Shown: piece by piece, positions 51,318-60,010 of the stretch
How positions within the stretch are numbered: the stretch's first letter is position 1
How the letters are laid out: each line of letters starts with the position of its first letter
Assembly (NCBI GenBank): GCA_003220495.1
Contig: QHSP01000031.1
Location: forward strand, 23,895 to 87,894
Direction of reading: 5' to 3'
Source of the DNA: Candidatus Rokuibacteriota bacterium
GTDB taxonomy: Bacteria > Methylomirabilota > Methylomirabilia > Rokubacteriales > CSP1-6
Length of the DNA: 64,000 bases
Made by a program: the position numbers and the translations under genes
The notes under the pieces: model-generated
The model's input: only the letters and a program-made list of their open reading frames with translations
The model's database searches: none
Told to the model about the DNA's origin: nothing

Positions 51318-53732
51318 TCAGGCGCGGACCCGGACCGACTTCGGATCGTAGGGCGGGGCGAGCTGAGCTCGGACGCTCCGGCGCTCGCACGCGATCTCGA
51401 TCTCCCACCGGCCGCTCGTCACGAACGATTCGGTGACGCCATCGGGATGGACGACCCAGCCGAGGCCGACGGAGCGGCCGAGGGTGTGGCCATACGCGCC
51501 CGACGCGATGCGCCCGACCAGCGCGCCGTCCCGCCAGATGGGCTCGTCGTGGTAGAGGAGCGGCTCCGGGTCGTCGAGCAGGAACACCAGGAGTCGACGG
51601 GTCAGGGGCTTCTCGCGCTGAGCCAGCAGCGCGTCGCGCCCGGTGAACGGCGCGCGCTTGTCCAGGCGCACCGCGAACCCGAGCCCCGCCTCGAGCGGCG
51701 AATCCTCGCAGCCCAGGTCGTGACCCCAGGACCGATACGCCTTCTCGATCCTCAGCGAGTCCATCGCGTGATAGCCGGCGTGACGAAGACCGAGGCCGTC
51801 TCCGGCCGAGACCACGGCGTCGTAGACCCCGCCGGCGAACTCCGTGGGGACGTACAGCTCCCAGCCCAGCTCGCCCACGTAAGTCACGCGGGCGGCGCGC
51901 ACCGGCGCCGAGGCGAGCCAGATCTCCTGCGACGAGAGAAACGGGAACGCCGCGTTCGAGAGGTCGGCGTCGGTGAGCCGGGAGAGGAGCTCGCGCGAGC
52001 GCGGCCCCATGACGCCCAGCACCGCCTCGCTCGAGGTGACGTCAGTGAGCACGGCTCGCGTCTCCCCGAGGTGGCGCCGGATCCAATGCGCGTTGTGCGT
52101 CGAGGCTGACGCGCTGGTGACGATCAGGAAGGCCTCGGCGGCGAGCCGCGTGACCGTCAGGTCCGCCTCGATTCCCCCGCGCGCGTTCAGCATCTGCGTG
52201 TAGACCAACCGGCCTGGGGCCACGTCGACGTCGTTGGAACAGAGCCGCTGGAGCACGGCGAGCGCGTCGGGCCCTTCCAGACGGAGCTTGCAGAACGAGG
52301 ATTGATCGAAGAGCCCGACCGTCTCCCGGACGGCGCGATGCTCGGCGGCCGCGCACGGAAACCAATTCTGTCGCCCGTAACTGTACCGGTAGGCGGCCTC
52401 CATGCCCGGTGTCGCGTACCAGTTGGCGCGCTCCCAGCCCATCACGGCGCCGAAGCAGGCGCCGCGCGCGAGGAGACGGTCGTGCAGCGCGCTCTTGCGC
52501 ACGCCGCGGGACGTCACTGGCTGGAGGAACGGCCAGTGGAGCGCGTAGAGCGCGCCCACCATCTCGACGGTGCGGTCGCGCAGATAGCTGGGATTGCCCT
52601 GGAACGGCGCCACACGCCGGATGTCGACGTCCCACAAATCCATCGGCGGCTCGCCGCCCACGATCCACTCGGCCACCGCCCGGCCCGCGCCCGCCCCCGA
52701 CGCGATGCCGATGGAGTTGAAGCCGGCCGCGACGAAGAAATTGCGGCACTCCGGCGCCTCGCCCAGGAGATACCGGCCGTCGGGGGTGAAGCTCTCGGGA
52801 CCGTTGACGTGGCGGCGCACCGGCGCGGTCTCGAGCGCGGGGATACGGATCAGCGCCTGCTCCATCAGGACCTGAAAGTGCTCCCAGTCCTCGGGGAGGA
52901 GCGAGAACGCGAAGTCGGAGGGGATGCCGTCCATGCCCCAGGGCTTCGCGACCGGTTCGAAGCCGCCCATGAGCAGCCCGCCGACTTCTTCACGCACGTA
53001 GATATAGCCGTCGGTGTCGCGCAGTACCGGCAAATCTGACGTCACGCCGGCCATCGGCTCGGTCACGATGTAGAAGTGCTCGGAGGCGTGGAGCGGCACC
53101 GTGACACCGGCCATGAGGCCGACGTTGCGCGCCCACATGCCGGCGCAATTCACCACGACCTCGCACGCCACCTCGCCGCTGGTCGTCGTCACGCCGGTCA
53201 CCCGCCCGTTCTCGACGCGAATCCCGGTGACGGCGGTGTTCTCGAGGATCGTCGCGCCGCCACGGCGCGCGCCCTTGGCCAGAGCGAGCGTGGTATCGAT
53301 CGGGTTGGTACGGCCGTCGCGGGGCAGCCACAAGGCGCCGACCAGGTCGTCAGTGCGCATGAGCGGCCAGCGGCGGCCCGCCTCGGCCGGCGTGATGACT
53401 GCGACGTCGACGTCGAAGCAGCGCGCCATCGAGGCCAGGCGCTTGAGCTCGTGCATGCGCTCCGCGTTGCGCGCGAGGCTCAGGCTGCCCGGCCGGCGGA
53501 AGCCCGTGGCCTGACCCGTTTCGGCCTCGAGCTGCTCGTAGAGATCGCCGCCGTACTTGGCCAGCCGCGTCAGGTTCTGGGTCGCCCGCAGCTGGCCGAC
53601 GAGCCCGGCGGCGTGCCAGGTCGTACCGCAGGAGATGTCGCGACGCTCCAGCAGCAGGACGTCGCGCCAGCCGAGCTTCGTCAGGTGATACGCGACGCTG
53701 CAGCCGGCGATACCGCCGCCGATGACGACCAC
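51318..53732 (-). CDS. FAD-dependent oxidoreductase with GcvT domain (DMGDH/sarcosine dehydrogenase-like)
   Basis: 804 residues. The Rossmann motif VIGGGIAGCS begins at residue 3. FAD-oxidoreductase (DAO) and FAO_M regions occupy about 1-420, and a GcvT aminomethyltransferase domain with C-terminal barrel about 430-800. It is predicted to demethylate an N-methyl amine such as dimethylglycine or sarcosine, passing the one-carbon unit to tetrahydrofolate. The GTG at 53732 is the only start, unusually close to the FAD motif. The enolase-superfamily gene stops 25 nt upstream. Confidence 0.88.
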   Translation of the reverse strand: MVVIGGGIAGCSVAYHLTKLGWRDVLLLERRDISCGTTWHAAGLVGQLRATQNLTRLAKYGGDLYEQLEAETGQATGFRRPGSLSLARNAERMHELKRLASMARCFDVDVAVITPAEAGRRWPLMRTDDLVGALWLPRDGRTNPIDTTLALAKGARRGGATILENTAVTGIRVENGRVTGVTTTSGEVACEVVVNCAGMWARNVGLMAGVTVPLHASEHFYIVTEPMAGVTSDLPVLRDTDGYIYVREEVGGLLMGGFEPVAKPWGMDGIPSDFAFSLLPEDWEHFQVLMEQALIRIPALETAPVRRHVNGPESFTPDGRYLLGEAPECRNFFVAAGFNSIGIASGAGAGRAVAEWIVGGEPPMDLWDVDIRRVAPFQGNPSYLRDRTVEMVGALYALHWPFLQPVTSRGVRKSALHDRLLARGACFGAVMGWERANWYATPGMEAAYRYSYGRQNWFPCAAAEHRAVRETVGLFDQSSFCKLRLEGPDALAVLQRLCSNDVDVAPGRLVYTQMLNARGGIEADLTVTRLAAEAFLIVTSASASTHNAHWIRRHLGETRAVLTDVTSSEAVLGVMGPRSRELLSRLTDADLSNAAFPFLSSQEIWLASAPVRAARVTYVGELGWELYVPTEFAGGVYDAVVSAGDGLGLRHAGYHAMDSLRIEKAYRSWGHDLGCEDSPLEAGLGFAVRLDKRAPFTGRDALLAQREKPLTRRLLVFLLDDPEPLLYHDEPIWRDGALVGRIASGAYGHTLGRSVGLGWVVHPDGVTESFVTSGRWEIEIACERRSVRAQLAPPYDPKSVRVRA

Positions 53733-53757
53733 CCGCGCGTGCGAAGGGAGGGCGATT

Positions 53758-54909
53758 CTAGGGTCCTTCGTCGCCGGGTGTCGGGATGGTCCGCGGCGGA
53801 AATTCTCGGTAGGCGTACCGCGCCAGCGCGTCCTCGCGAAGCTCGATCCCGAGCCCCGGCGTCGTGGGCACCGTCAGATAGCCGTGCTCGACCCGGAACG
53901 GCGTGACCGCCACCTGGGCCGCCCTCGTCTCGAAGTTCACGAAGTACTCGGTGATCAGGAAATTCGGGATCGCGGCCGATACCTGCAAGGTCGCGGCGAG
54001 GCCGACGGTAGTGCTGTTGTAGTTGTGGGGCGAGACGACCACGTGATAGGCCTCGGCCATCGCGGCGATCTCGCGGAGCTCCTCGATGCCGCCGACGTTG
54101 CACACGTCGGGGTTGATGATGTCGGCCGCGCGGCGCTCGAACACCTCACGGAACTCGAAGCGGGTGTAGAGCTCCTCGCCCGTGACGATCGGCATCCGGA
54201 TCTCGCGCCGGCACTCGGCGAGCGCCCCCAGGTCGCGCGCCGAGACGGGCTCTTCGTACCAGAAGGGATCGAAGGGCTCGAGCGTGCGCGCCACCCGCAC
54301 CGCGTGCATCGGCGCGAGCCGGCGATGGACCTCGATCAGCAGATCCACCGTGGGCCCGACCGCGTCGCGCACGGCGCGGACCGTCTCCACCACCTGCCGC
54401 TCGGCGTCGCGCGTGATGTGGGTGCGCCACGGACCTGGAAACGGATCGAACTTGAGCGCGGTGAAGCCCCGCGCGACGGTCTCCTTCGCCTTCGCCGCGT
54501 AGGCGTCCGGAGTCTTGGCGCCGGAATACCAGCCGTTGGCGTAGACGCGGATCCGCTCGCGGCACGGGCCGCCGAGCAGGCTCACCACGGGCACACCCAG
54601 GCGCTTGCCGGCGAGATCCCAGAGCGCCTGCTCGATCCCGCTGACCGCGCTCCAGAAATCCATGGCGCCGCGCTTGCCGGCAAAGTCGTGATAGGCCCAG
54701 TGCGTGAAGTGGCGGATGTGGCCGGCGTCGCGGCCGATCAGATATCGCGCGAGCTGGCGCACATGAGCGACGATCGAGTGGTCGCGATCGGCCTGCGTAT
54801 AGCATTCACCCCAGCCGTGGAGGCCGTCGGACGTCTCGACCTTCACGAAGAGCCAGTTCTTGCCGTAGCCCGGATCGACGACGAACGGCGTGACGGCCGT
54901 CACCTTCAT
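53758..54909 (-). CDS. Mandelate racemase/D-galactonate dehydratase-like enolase-superfamily protein
   Basis: 383 residues from ATG 54909. Barrel residues include Lys153 (ALKFDPF), Glu193/His195 (IEVHRR), Glu219 or Glu220 (WYEEPV), Glu245 (GEELYTR) and His295 (SPHNYNS). The KFDPF and EVH patterns resemble the galactonate/mannonate dehydratase branch, using a His for proton transfer. A dehydratase of a sugar acid is the best guess. It is coupled to the FAD-GcvT gene downstream and divergent from the ModE-like regulator, with 38 bp between starts. Confidence 0.87.
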   Translation of the reverse strand: MKVTAVTPFVVDPGYGKNWLFVKVETSDGLHGWGECYTQADRDHSIVAHVRQLARYLIGRDAGHIRHFTHWAYHDFAGKRGAMDFWSAVSGIEQALWDLAGKRLGVPVVSLLGGPCRERIRVYANGWYSGAKTPDAYAAKAKETVARGFTALKFDPFPGPWRTHITRDAERQVVETVRAVRDAVGPTVDLLIEVHRRLAPMHAVRVARTLEPFDPFWYEEPVSARDLGALAECRREIRMPIVTGEELYTRFEFREVFERRAADIINPDVCNVGGIEELREIAAMAEAYHVVVSPHNYNSTTVGLAATLQVSAAIPNFLITEYFVNFETRAAQVAVTPFRVEHGYLTVPTTPGLGIELREDALARYAYREFPPRTIPTPGDEGP

Positions 54910-54947
54910 GAGCCGATCTCCCTCGTCTTGGCGTACTCTCGCAAATC

Positions 54948-55343
54948 GTGGACCCAAAGATACGAGTGTGGGTGGTGTTCGGCAAGGGGCCGAAGCTCGG
55001 CCGGGGGCGCGCGCAGCTCCTCCGATTGATCGACGAGCGCGGATCGCTCCGGCAGGCGGCGGCCGAGTTCGGCATCTCCTACCGGAACGCGTGGGGTTAC
55101 CTGCAAGAGCTGGAGCGGGCGGCCGGCTTCAAATTCGTCGAGCGGATGCCCGGCGGCGGTCCGCGCAGTGGGATGCGCCTGACCGCCACCGGCCGAGACT
55201 TCCTGGCGCGCTATCAGAAATTCAGGCTCGGCCTCGAGGCCGCCACCCTCCGCCAGTTCCTCCGCGCCTTCCGGGGCAAGGACTTCAAGACGCGGCCGCG
55301 ATCGCCAGAGCGATCCGCTCGGGCGAGAGCGGCAAGTGGGTGA
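54948..55343 (+). CDS. ModE-like winged-helix regulator without molybdate domain
   Basis: 131 residues from GTG 54948. The protein resembles only the DNA-binding half of ModE: LLRLIDERGSLRQAAAEFGISYRNAWGYLQELERAAG, then RLTATGRDFLARYQKF. The molybdate-binding MopB/TOBE domains are missing. It is likely a molybdenum or metabolite-responsive regulator of the neighbouring molybdenum hydroxylase operon, whose large subunit gene overlaps it tail to tail by 59 bases. A weak -10 (TACTCT) ends 8 nt before the start, so a leaderless mRNA is possible. Confidence 0.8.
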   Translation: MDPKIRVWVVFGKGPKLGRGRAQLLRLIDERGSLRQAAAEFGISYRNAWGYLQELERAAGFKFVERMPGGGPRSGMRLTATGRDFLARYQKFRLGLEAATLRQFLRAFRGKDFKTRPRSPERSARARAASG

Positions 55344-57597
55344 GGCGCACTCCGGTCGCGTCCTCGATCGCGTTGGCGATGGCCGCCGGCGCCGGCACGA
55401 TCGGGGGCTCGCCGACGCCCCGCGCGCCGAACGGGCCGTGCGGCGCGGGCTTTTCCACGATGATCGTCTCGATGCTGGGTAGATCGGCCGACGTGAGCTT
55501 GCGGTAGTCGAGCAAGCTCGGGTTCGTCAGCCGCGCCTGGTCGTCGTATATGAGGGCTTCGGTCAGGGCCATGCCGAGGCTCTGGACGGCCCCGCCCTGC
55601 ATCTGCCCCTCGATCTGGAGCGGATTGATCGCCTTGCCGACGTCCTGGGCGACGACGAAGTTATGCAAGGTCACCTCGCCGGTGTCGGGGTCGACCTCGA
55701 CCCGCGCGAGCTGGCCGCAGAACGCGGGCGCCTGCACCGAGAAGGCCGGGTGGCTCGTGCCCAGCACCGGCTCCACCTTGGACATGTAGAGATTGCCCTT
55801 CTTGCCGATCGACGCGAGCGTGATGCCCTTGTCGGGCACGCCCCGCACCACGACCTTGTCGTTGTCGATCTCGAGGTCGTGCACGGAGGCCTCGAGCTCC
55901 TTCGCGGCAATCTCGAGCGTCTGGTTGCGCGCGTTCTCGGCGGCCTGCATCACGGCCACGCCCACGGTGTACGTGGTCTTGCTGCCGGCGCTGAGACCTG
56001 TCATCGGCGCCACGTCGGTGTCGCCGGTCGTGATCTTGACCTTGTCGATGTCGACGCCGTAGGCGGTGGCGGCGATCTGCGCCAGCGCGATGTTCGTCCC
56101 GGCGATGTCCACCTGGCCGGTCAGCACCTGGAGCGTTCCGTCGGGGTTGAGCCGCACGGTGGCGCCGGTCGGCTGCAGACCGCCCAGCCAGCCGCCGAGC
56201 GACAGCCCGGTCCCCCGCAGCTTTCCGTCCTTCGAGCTCGCCTTCCACTCGGCGCGCTTCTTCCAGAGCGGGTGCTCGGCGAGCCGCGTGAGCACCTCGA
56301 CGGCGCCGTTGCTCAGCCACGGCTGGTTGTTGGCCATCTTGTCGCCTTCGCGCTGCAGGTGGCGCAGGCGGAACTCGACCGGATCGACGCCGATCGCCTT
56401 CGCGATCTGCTCCATCTGCGAGTCGATCGCGAAGATCGTCTGGGGTGCCACCGGCGCACGATACGCGGCGATGCTCGGCTTGTGCGTGAGGACCTCGAAG
56501 CCCTGGACGTCGAAGCTCGGCCACCGGTAGAGACTCGCCAGGAAGACGCCGGCCACGGCGAGCACGGCGCCCGAGAACGCACCGGACTCCAGAATCGCCT
56601 CGGCCTCCAGGGCCATGAGCGTGCCGTCGCGCTTCACCCCGGTCTTCATCTTGATGATGACCTGCGGCGCCGGCATCCCGGCCTCGAGCTCTTCGCGCCG
56701 GGTCATGACGTAGCGCACCGGCCGGCCGGTGGCGCGCGCCAGGACCGCCGTGATCGGCTCGCACAGCGCGCGGATCTTGCCGCCGAATCCGCCGCCGCAC
56801 TCCATCGGGATCACCTTGATGCGGTTCTCGGGCAGCTCCAGGACGTCGGCGACCTCCGACCGCGTGTTGAACGAGCCCTGCGTGCTCGCCCACAAGGTCA
56901 GGTTGCCGGCGGTATCCCACTGGGCCAGCACCGCGTGCGGCTCGAGATAGCCCTGGTGGACCATGGGAACGCGATACGTGTTCTCGATGACGACGTCCGA
57001 CTCGGCGAAGCCCTTCGCGACGTCGCCGCGCTGCAGGCGCGCCTGTTGCGAGATGTTGACCGCCTTCGAGGACTTGGCTTCGGTCGTCACGCCGGCGACG
57101 CTGCCGTGAGCCAGCGCCTCGCTCGTATCCGCCTCGGTCCCGAGCTCGGCAACGGGGGGCGCGCCCGGCTTCATCGACTCGAGTGGATCGGCCGCCACGG
57201 GCAGAACGTCATACTGCACGTCGATCAGATCGAGCGCTTCCTCGGCGATGGCCAGCTCGTCGGCGGCGACGGCCGCGACCGGCTGACCGGCGAACACGAC
57301 GCGATCGATCGCGAGCACGGCGTGCGCGCGCGTCGGCGCCTTCTTCTTCAGCACGGGGATGTCGGCGGCGGTCAGGACCGCGCGCACGCCGGGCAGCGCG
57401 CGGGCGCGGCTCACGTCGATGCGGACGATCTTGGCGTGGGCGTAGGGGCTGCGCAAGAGCTTCGCGTGCAGGAGACCGCGCGGGTTGAGGTCGGCGACGT
57501 ACTGGACCTGGCCGGTGACCTTGTCCGGTCCGTCCGGACGGAGAATCGAGAGGCCGATGCCCTTCACGTCGCGGGTCGTCTTCATCACGCTCGCCAT
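55285..57597 (-). CDS. Xanthine dehydrogenase family molybdenum-binding (large) subunit
   Basis: 770 residues, full length for the MCD-type large subunit. The active-site Glu730 is in GARGVGEPP; the molybdopterin region includes the GGGFGGKI loop and YRAPVAPQTIF. MASVMKTTRDVKGIGLSILR begins the family fold. Together with the 2Fe-2S (57601) and FAD (58131) subunits it is a complete heterotrimeric hydroxylase, of the CO-dehydrogenase/4-hydroxybenzoyl-CoA reductase type, substrate unknown. The gene stops inside the ModE-like gene. Confidence 0.94.
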   Translation of the reverse strand: MASVMKTTRDVKGIGLSILRPDGPDKVTGQVQYVADLNPRGLLHAKLLRSPYAHAKIVRIDVSRARALPGVRAVLTAADIPVLKKKAPTRAHAVLAIDRVVFAGQPVAAVAADELAIAEEALDLIDVQYDVLPVAADPLESMKPGAPPVAELGTEADTSEALAHGSVAGVTTEAKSSKAVNISQQARLQRGDVAKGFAESDVVIENTYRVPMVHQGYLEPHAVLAQWDTAGNLTLWASTQGSFNTRSEVADVLELPENRIKVIPMECGGGFGGKIRALCEPITAVLARATGRPVRYVMTRREELEAGMPAPQVIIKMKTGVKRDGTLMALEAEAILESGAFSGAVLAVAGVFLASLYRWPSFDVQGFEVLTHKPSIAAYRAPVAPQTIFAIDSQMEQIAKAIGVDPVEFRLRHLQREGDKMANNQPWLSNGAVEVLTRLAEHPLWKKRAEWKASSKDGKLRGTGLSLGGWLGGLQPTGATVRLNPDGTLQVLTGQVDIAGTNIALAQIAATAYGVDIDKVKITTGDTDVAPMTGLSAGSKTTYTVGVAVMQAAENARNQTLEIAAKELEASVHDLEIDNDKVVVRGVPDKGITLASIGKKGNLYMSKVEPVLGTSHPAFSVQAPAFCGQLARVEVDPDTGEVTLHNFVVAQDVGKAINPLQIEGQMQGGAVQSLGMALTEALIYDDQARLTNPSLLDYRKLTSADLPSIETIIVEKPAPHGPFGARGVGEPPIVPAPAAIANAIEDATGVRLTHLPLSPERIALAIAAAS

Positions 57598-57600
57598 GCG

Positions 57601-58083
57601 TCAGCTCCTCCGGCCGGCGGTGGCGCCGGCGGCCTCGGTGATCGCGGCCAGCATCTTCGTGTAGCCGGTGCAACGGCACAGATTGCCGGCGATCCCGTAG
57701 CGGATCTCCTCCTCGCTGGGACGCGGATTCTCGGTCAAGAGCGCCGCGGCGGCCATGAGCACACCGGGGATGCAGAAACCGCACTGGGGCACGCCGTGGC
57801 GGATGAACGCGTCCTGCAGCGGGTGCAGCGCGCCGGGCTTCCCCAGCCCCTCGATCGTGCGCACGGTGTGGCCGCGCGCCTGCATGGCAAGCAGGAGGCA
57901 GCTCGCGATCGGCTTGCCGTCGAAGTGCACGGTGCACGCGCCGCAGTCCCCGGTGCCGCATCCTTCCTTCGGCCCCGTCAGGCCCATACGCTCGCGTAGG
58001 GCCTCGAGGAGCGTATCCCAGGGCTGGACGAGGACCTCGGCCGGCTCGTCGTTCACGGTGAAACTCAGAACCTGCTTGGCCAC
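57601..58083 (-). CDS. Molybdenum hydroxylase [2Fe-2S] (small) subunit
   Basis: 160 residues. Plant-type cluster ligands are Cys42, Cys47, Cys50 and Cys62 in GCGTGDCGACTV ... SC; the second helical cluster uses Cys101, Cys104, Cys136 and Cys138 in CGFC ... NLCRC. It carries electrons from the molybdenum centre to FAD. It lies 3 bp upstream of the large subunit gene, in the usual order FAD, 2Fe-2S, Mo. A pair of clusters and no missing Cys suggests a functional subunit. Confidence 0.95.
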   Translation of the reverse strand: MAKQVLSFTVNDEPAEVLVQPWDTLLEALRERMGLTGPKEGCGTGDCGACTVHFDGKPIASCLLLAMQARGHTVRTIEGLGKPGALHPLQDAFIRHGVPQCGFCIPGVLMAAAALLTENPRPSEEEIRYGIAGNLCRCTGYTKMLAAITEAAGATAGRRS

Positions 58084-58130
58084 GCCGAGTTCTCCTTACC
58101 TAGCCTGCCGTCCGCACTGCGAGTCCTTGC

Positions 58131-58997
58131 TTACGCGCTCGCCCGGGCGAGCGCAGTGGTCAATGTGCGGCGAGTCAGCACGCGAACGAGGTGGCGGCGA
58201 AAATCGGCCGAGCCTCGCTGGTCGCTGATCGGGCGCGCCGCTTCGACCGCGAGGTCAGCCGCGCGCTTGATCCGGTCGGGTGTCACGGCCTGGCCCTCGA
58301 GCGCCTGCTCCGCCGCCGTCGCGCGGAGTGGGATCGGCGCCACCGCGGCCAGCGCGATCCGTGCCTTCGTGCACACGCCGTTCGCCAGGGTGAGCTGCGA
58401 CGCCACGCCGACGACGGCGATGTCGAGCTCGCGACGAGGCGTGTGGCGCAGGTAGCTGCCGCCGCTGCGGGCTCCCGGGTTCGGCAGCACCAGCTCGACG
58501 AGGAGCTCGTCGGGCGCGAGCACGGTCTTCCGAACGCCAGTGAAGAACGCCGCGATCGGCACTCGGCGCTCGCCCTTGGGTCCCGTGACCACCGCCTCGG
58601 CGTCGAGCGCCAGGAGCGGCGGCGCCATGTCCGCCGACGGCGCGGCGTTGCAGAGATTGCCGCCGAGCGTCGCCAGATTGCGGACCTGCACGGAGCCCAC
58701 GAGGGCGCCGCTCTCAGCCAGCGAGAGGTATTTCGCACGGACCGCGCGGTCCAGCTCGAGCGTCCGCGCCGTCACCGCCGAGCCGACCCGGAGTCCCTGC
58801 CCGTTCCCGGGCTCGATCGCGCGAAGCCGTGGCACGCCCGAGAGATCGATCACCCGGGCGGGCTTGAGAAGCCCGTTCTTCAACTGGGGCAGCAAGTCCG
58901 TGCCCCCGGCCAGCAGCTTCGACTCGGGCCCAGCTTGGGCCAGTGCCTTTACACAGTCGTCCACACTTCCGGGAAGGACCAGCTCGAATCGTCGCAC
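58131..58997 (-). CDS. Molybdenum hydroxylase FAD-binding (medium) subunit
   Basis: 288 residues from GTG 58997, preceded by AAGGAG. FAD-binding motifs LLAGGTDLLPQL (about 35-46) and ATLGGNLCNAAPSADMAPPL (about 110-130) match the CO dehydrogenase medium subunit family. It passes electrons to an external acceptor. The frame extends to an ATG at 59045, but GTG has the better ribosome site. The first gene of the operon is divergent from the HIBADH-family gene. Confidence 0.93.
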   Translation of the reverse strand: MRRFELVLPGSVDDCVKALAQAGPESKLLAGGTDLLPQLKNGLLKPARVIDLSGVPRLRAIEPGNGQGLRVGSAVTARTLELDRAVRAKYLSLAESGALVGSVQVRNLATLGGNLCNAAPSADMAPPLLALDAEAVVTGPKGERRVPIAAFFTGVRKTVLAPDELLVELVLPNPGARSGGSYLRHTPRRELDIAVVGVASQLTLANGVCTKARIALAAVAPIPLRATAAEQALEGQAVTPDRIKRAADLAVEAARPISDQRGSADFRRHLVRVLTRRTLTTALARASA

Positions 58998-59028
58998 GCG
59001 AGGTCTCCTTCGGTTGGTGTACCTTAGC

Positions 59029-59072
59029 ACAACGTTGTAGGGCATACACGCGGACGCCTCGCCGTCGAGGCG
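59029..59072. promoter_or_regulatory. Palindrome and hairpin in the divergent region
   Basis: ACAACGTTGT at 59029-59038 is a perfect 10-bp palindrome. CGCCTCG (59055-59061) pairs with CGAGGCG (59066-59072) around CCGT. Both lie between the molybdenum hydroxylase (58997) and HIBADH-type (59096) starts, and could be operators for one or both units. Confidence 0.4.
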
Positions 59073-59095
59073 CGCTCATCACGGAGGAGACACGC

Positions 59096-60010
59096 ATGCG
59101 TATCGGCTTCATCGGGCTCGGCAACATGGGCGGACCGATGGCCCTCAACGTTCTCAAAGGCGGGCACTCGATGGTCGTGACGGACATCCGCCACGAGCTG
59201 GCGAAGCCGCACCTCGCCCAGGGCGCCAGGTGGGCCGACACGCCCAAGGCGGTCGCTCAGGCGAGCGAAGTGGTCTTCACCTCACTGCCCGGCCCGCGTG
59301 AGGTCGAGGCCGTCGTGCTCGGGGCCAACGGGATCCTCGAGGGCGCGGTGCGGGGCACGCTCTACGTCGATCTCTCGACGAACTCCGCGACCTTGATTCG
59401 CAAGATTCACGGCATCTGCGCCGAGCGCGGCGTCGACGTGCTGGACGCGCCGGTCAGTGGCGGGGTCCCCGGCGCGCGCTCGGGCAAGCTCGCGGTGCTG
59501 GTCGGCGGCGACGAAGCGCTTTACAAGCGGGTCAAGCCCGTGCTCGATGCCATCGGCGACAAGGTAACCTGGGTCGGCGGGATCGGCTGCGGCACCGTCG
59601 CGAAGCTCGTGCACAACATGGTGTCGGCGTGCTCGCGCATGGCCATCGCCGAGGGCATGACGCTCGGGGTCAAGGCCGGCGTAGCGCCCGAAGTGCTGCT
59701 CGACGCGCTCTCCAAGAGCTCGTTCGGTCAGGGCCGCGTGCTGAAGGACATGATTCCGAACACCGTGTTCCCCGGCGCCTTCGACGACGTGAACTTCGCG
59801 CTCAGGCTGCTCCGGAAGGACGTCGGGCTCGCCACCGAGCTCGGTCGCGAGTATCACGTGCCGATGATGATCGCGGCGCTGGCCGAGCAACAGCTGGAGG
59901 AAGCGCTCGGGCGCGGCTGGGGCGACAAGGACTCGATGACGTTCTTCCGCCTGCAGGAAGAGCGCGCCGGCGTCGAGCTGCGCACGAAGAATCGAGGGGC
60001 GACATCATGA
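59096..60010 (+). CDS. 3-Hydroxyisobutyrate dehydrogenase family NAD(P)-dependent oxidoreductase
   Basis: 304 residues from ATG 59096 with GGAGGA upstream. The Rossmann motif is GLGNMG (7-12), the substrate motif DAPVSGG is at 117-123, and the catalytic Lys170 lies in GTVAKLVHNM. These enzymes oxidise 3-hydroxy acids or reduce tartronate semialdehyde. The next gene, a gluconolactonase-like protein, overlaps by four bases (ATGA). It heads a three-gene coupled operon and is divergent from the molybdenum hydroxylase genes. Confidence 0.92.
   Translation: MRIGFIGLGNMGGPMALNVLKGGHSMVVTDIRHELAKPHLAQGARWADTPKAVAQASEVVFTSLPGPREVEAVVLGANGILEGAVRGTLYVDLSTNSATLIRKIHGICAERGVDVLDAPVSGGVPGARSGKLAVLVGGDEALYKRVKPVLDAIGDKVTWVGGIGCGTVAKLVHNMVSACSRMAIAEGMTLGVKAGVAPEVLLDALSKSSFGQGRVLKDMIPNTVFPGAFDDVNFALRLLRKDVGLATELGREYHVPMMIAALAEQQLEEALGRGWGDKDSMTFFRLQEERAGVELRTKNRGATS

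Noticed and set aside
55663..57999. A 778-codon plus-strand open frame
   Set aside because: It lies opposite the molybdenum hydroxylase large and small subunits, which carry intact family motifs; the plus frame has none.
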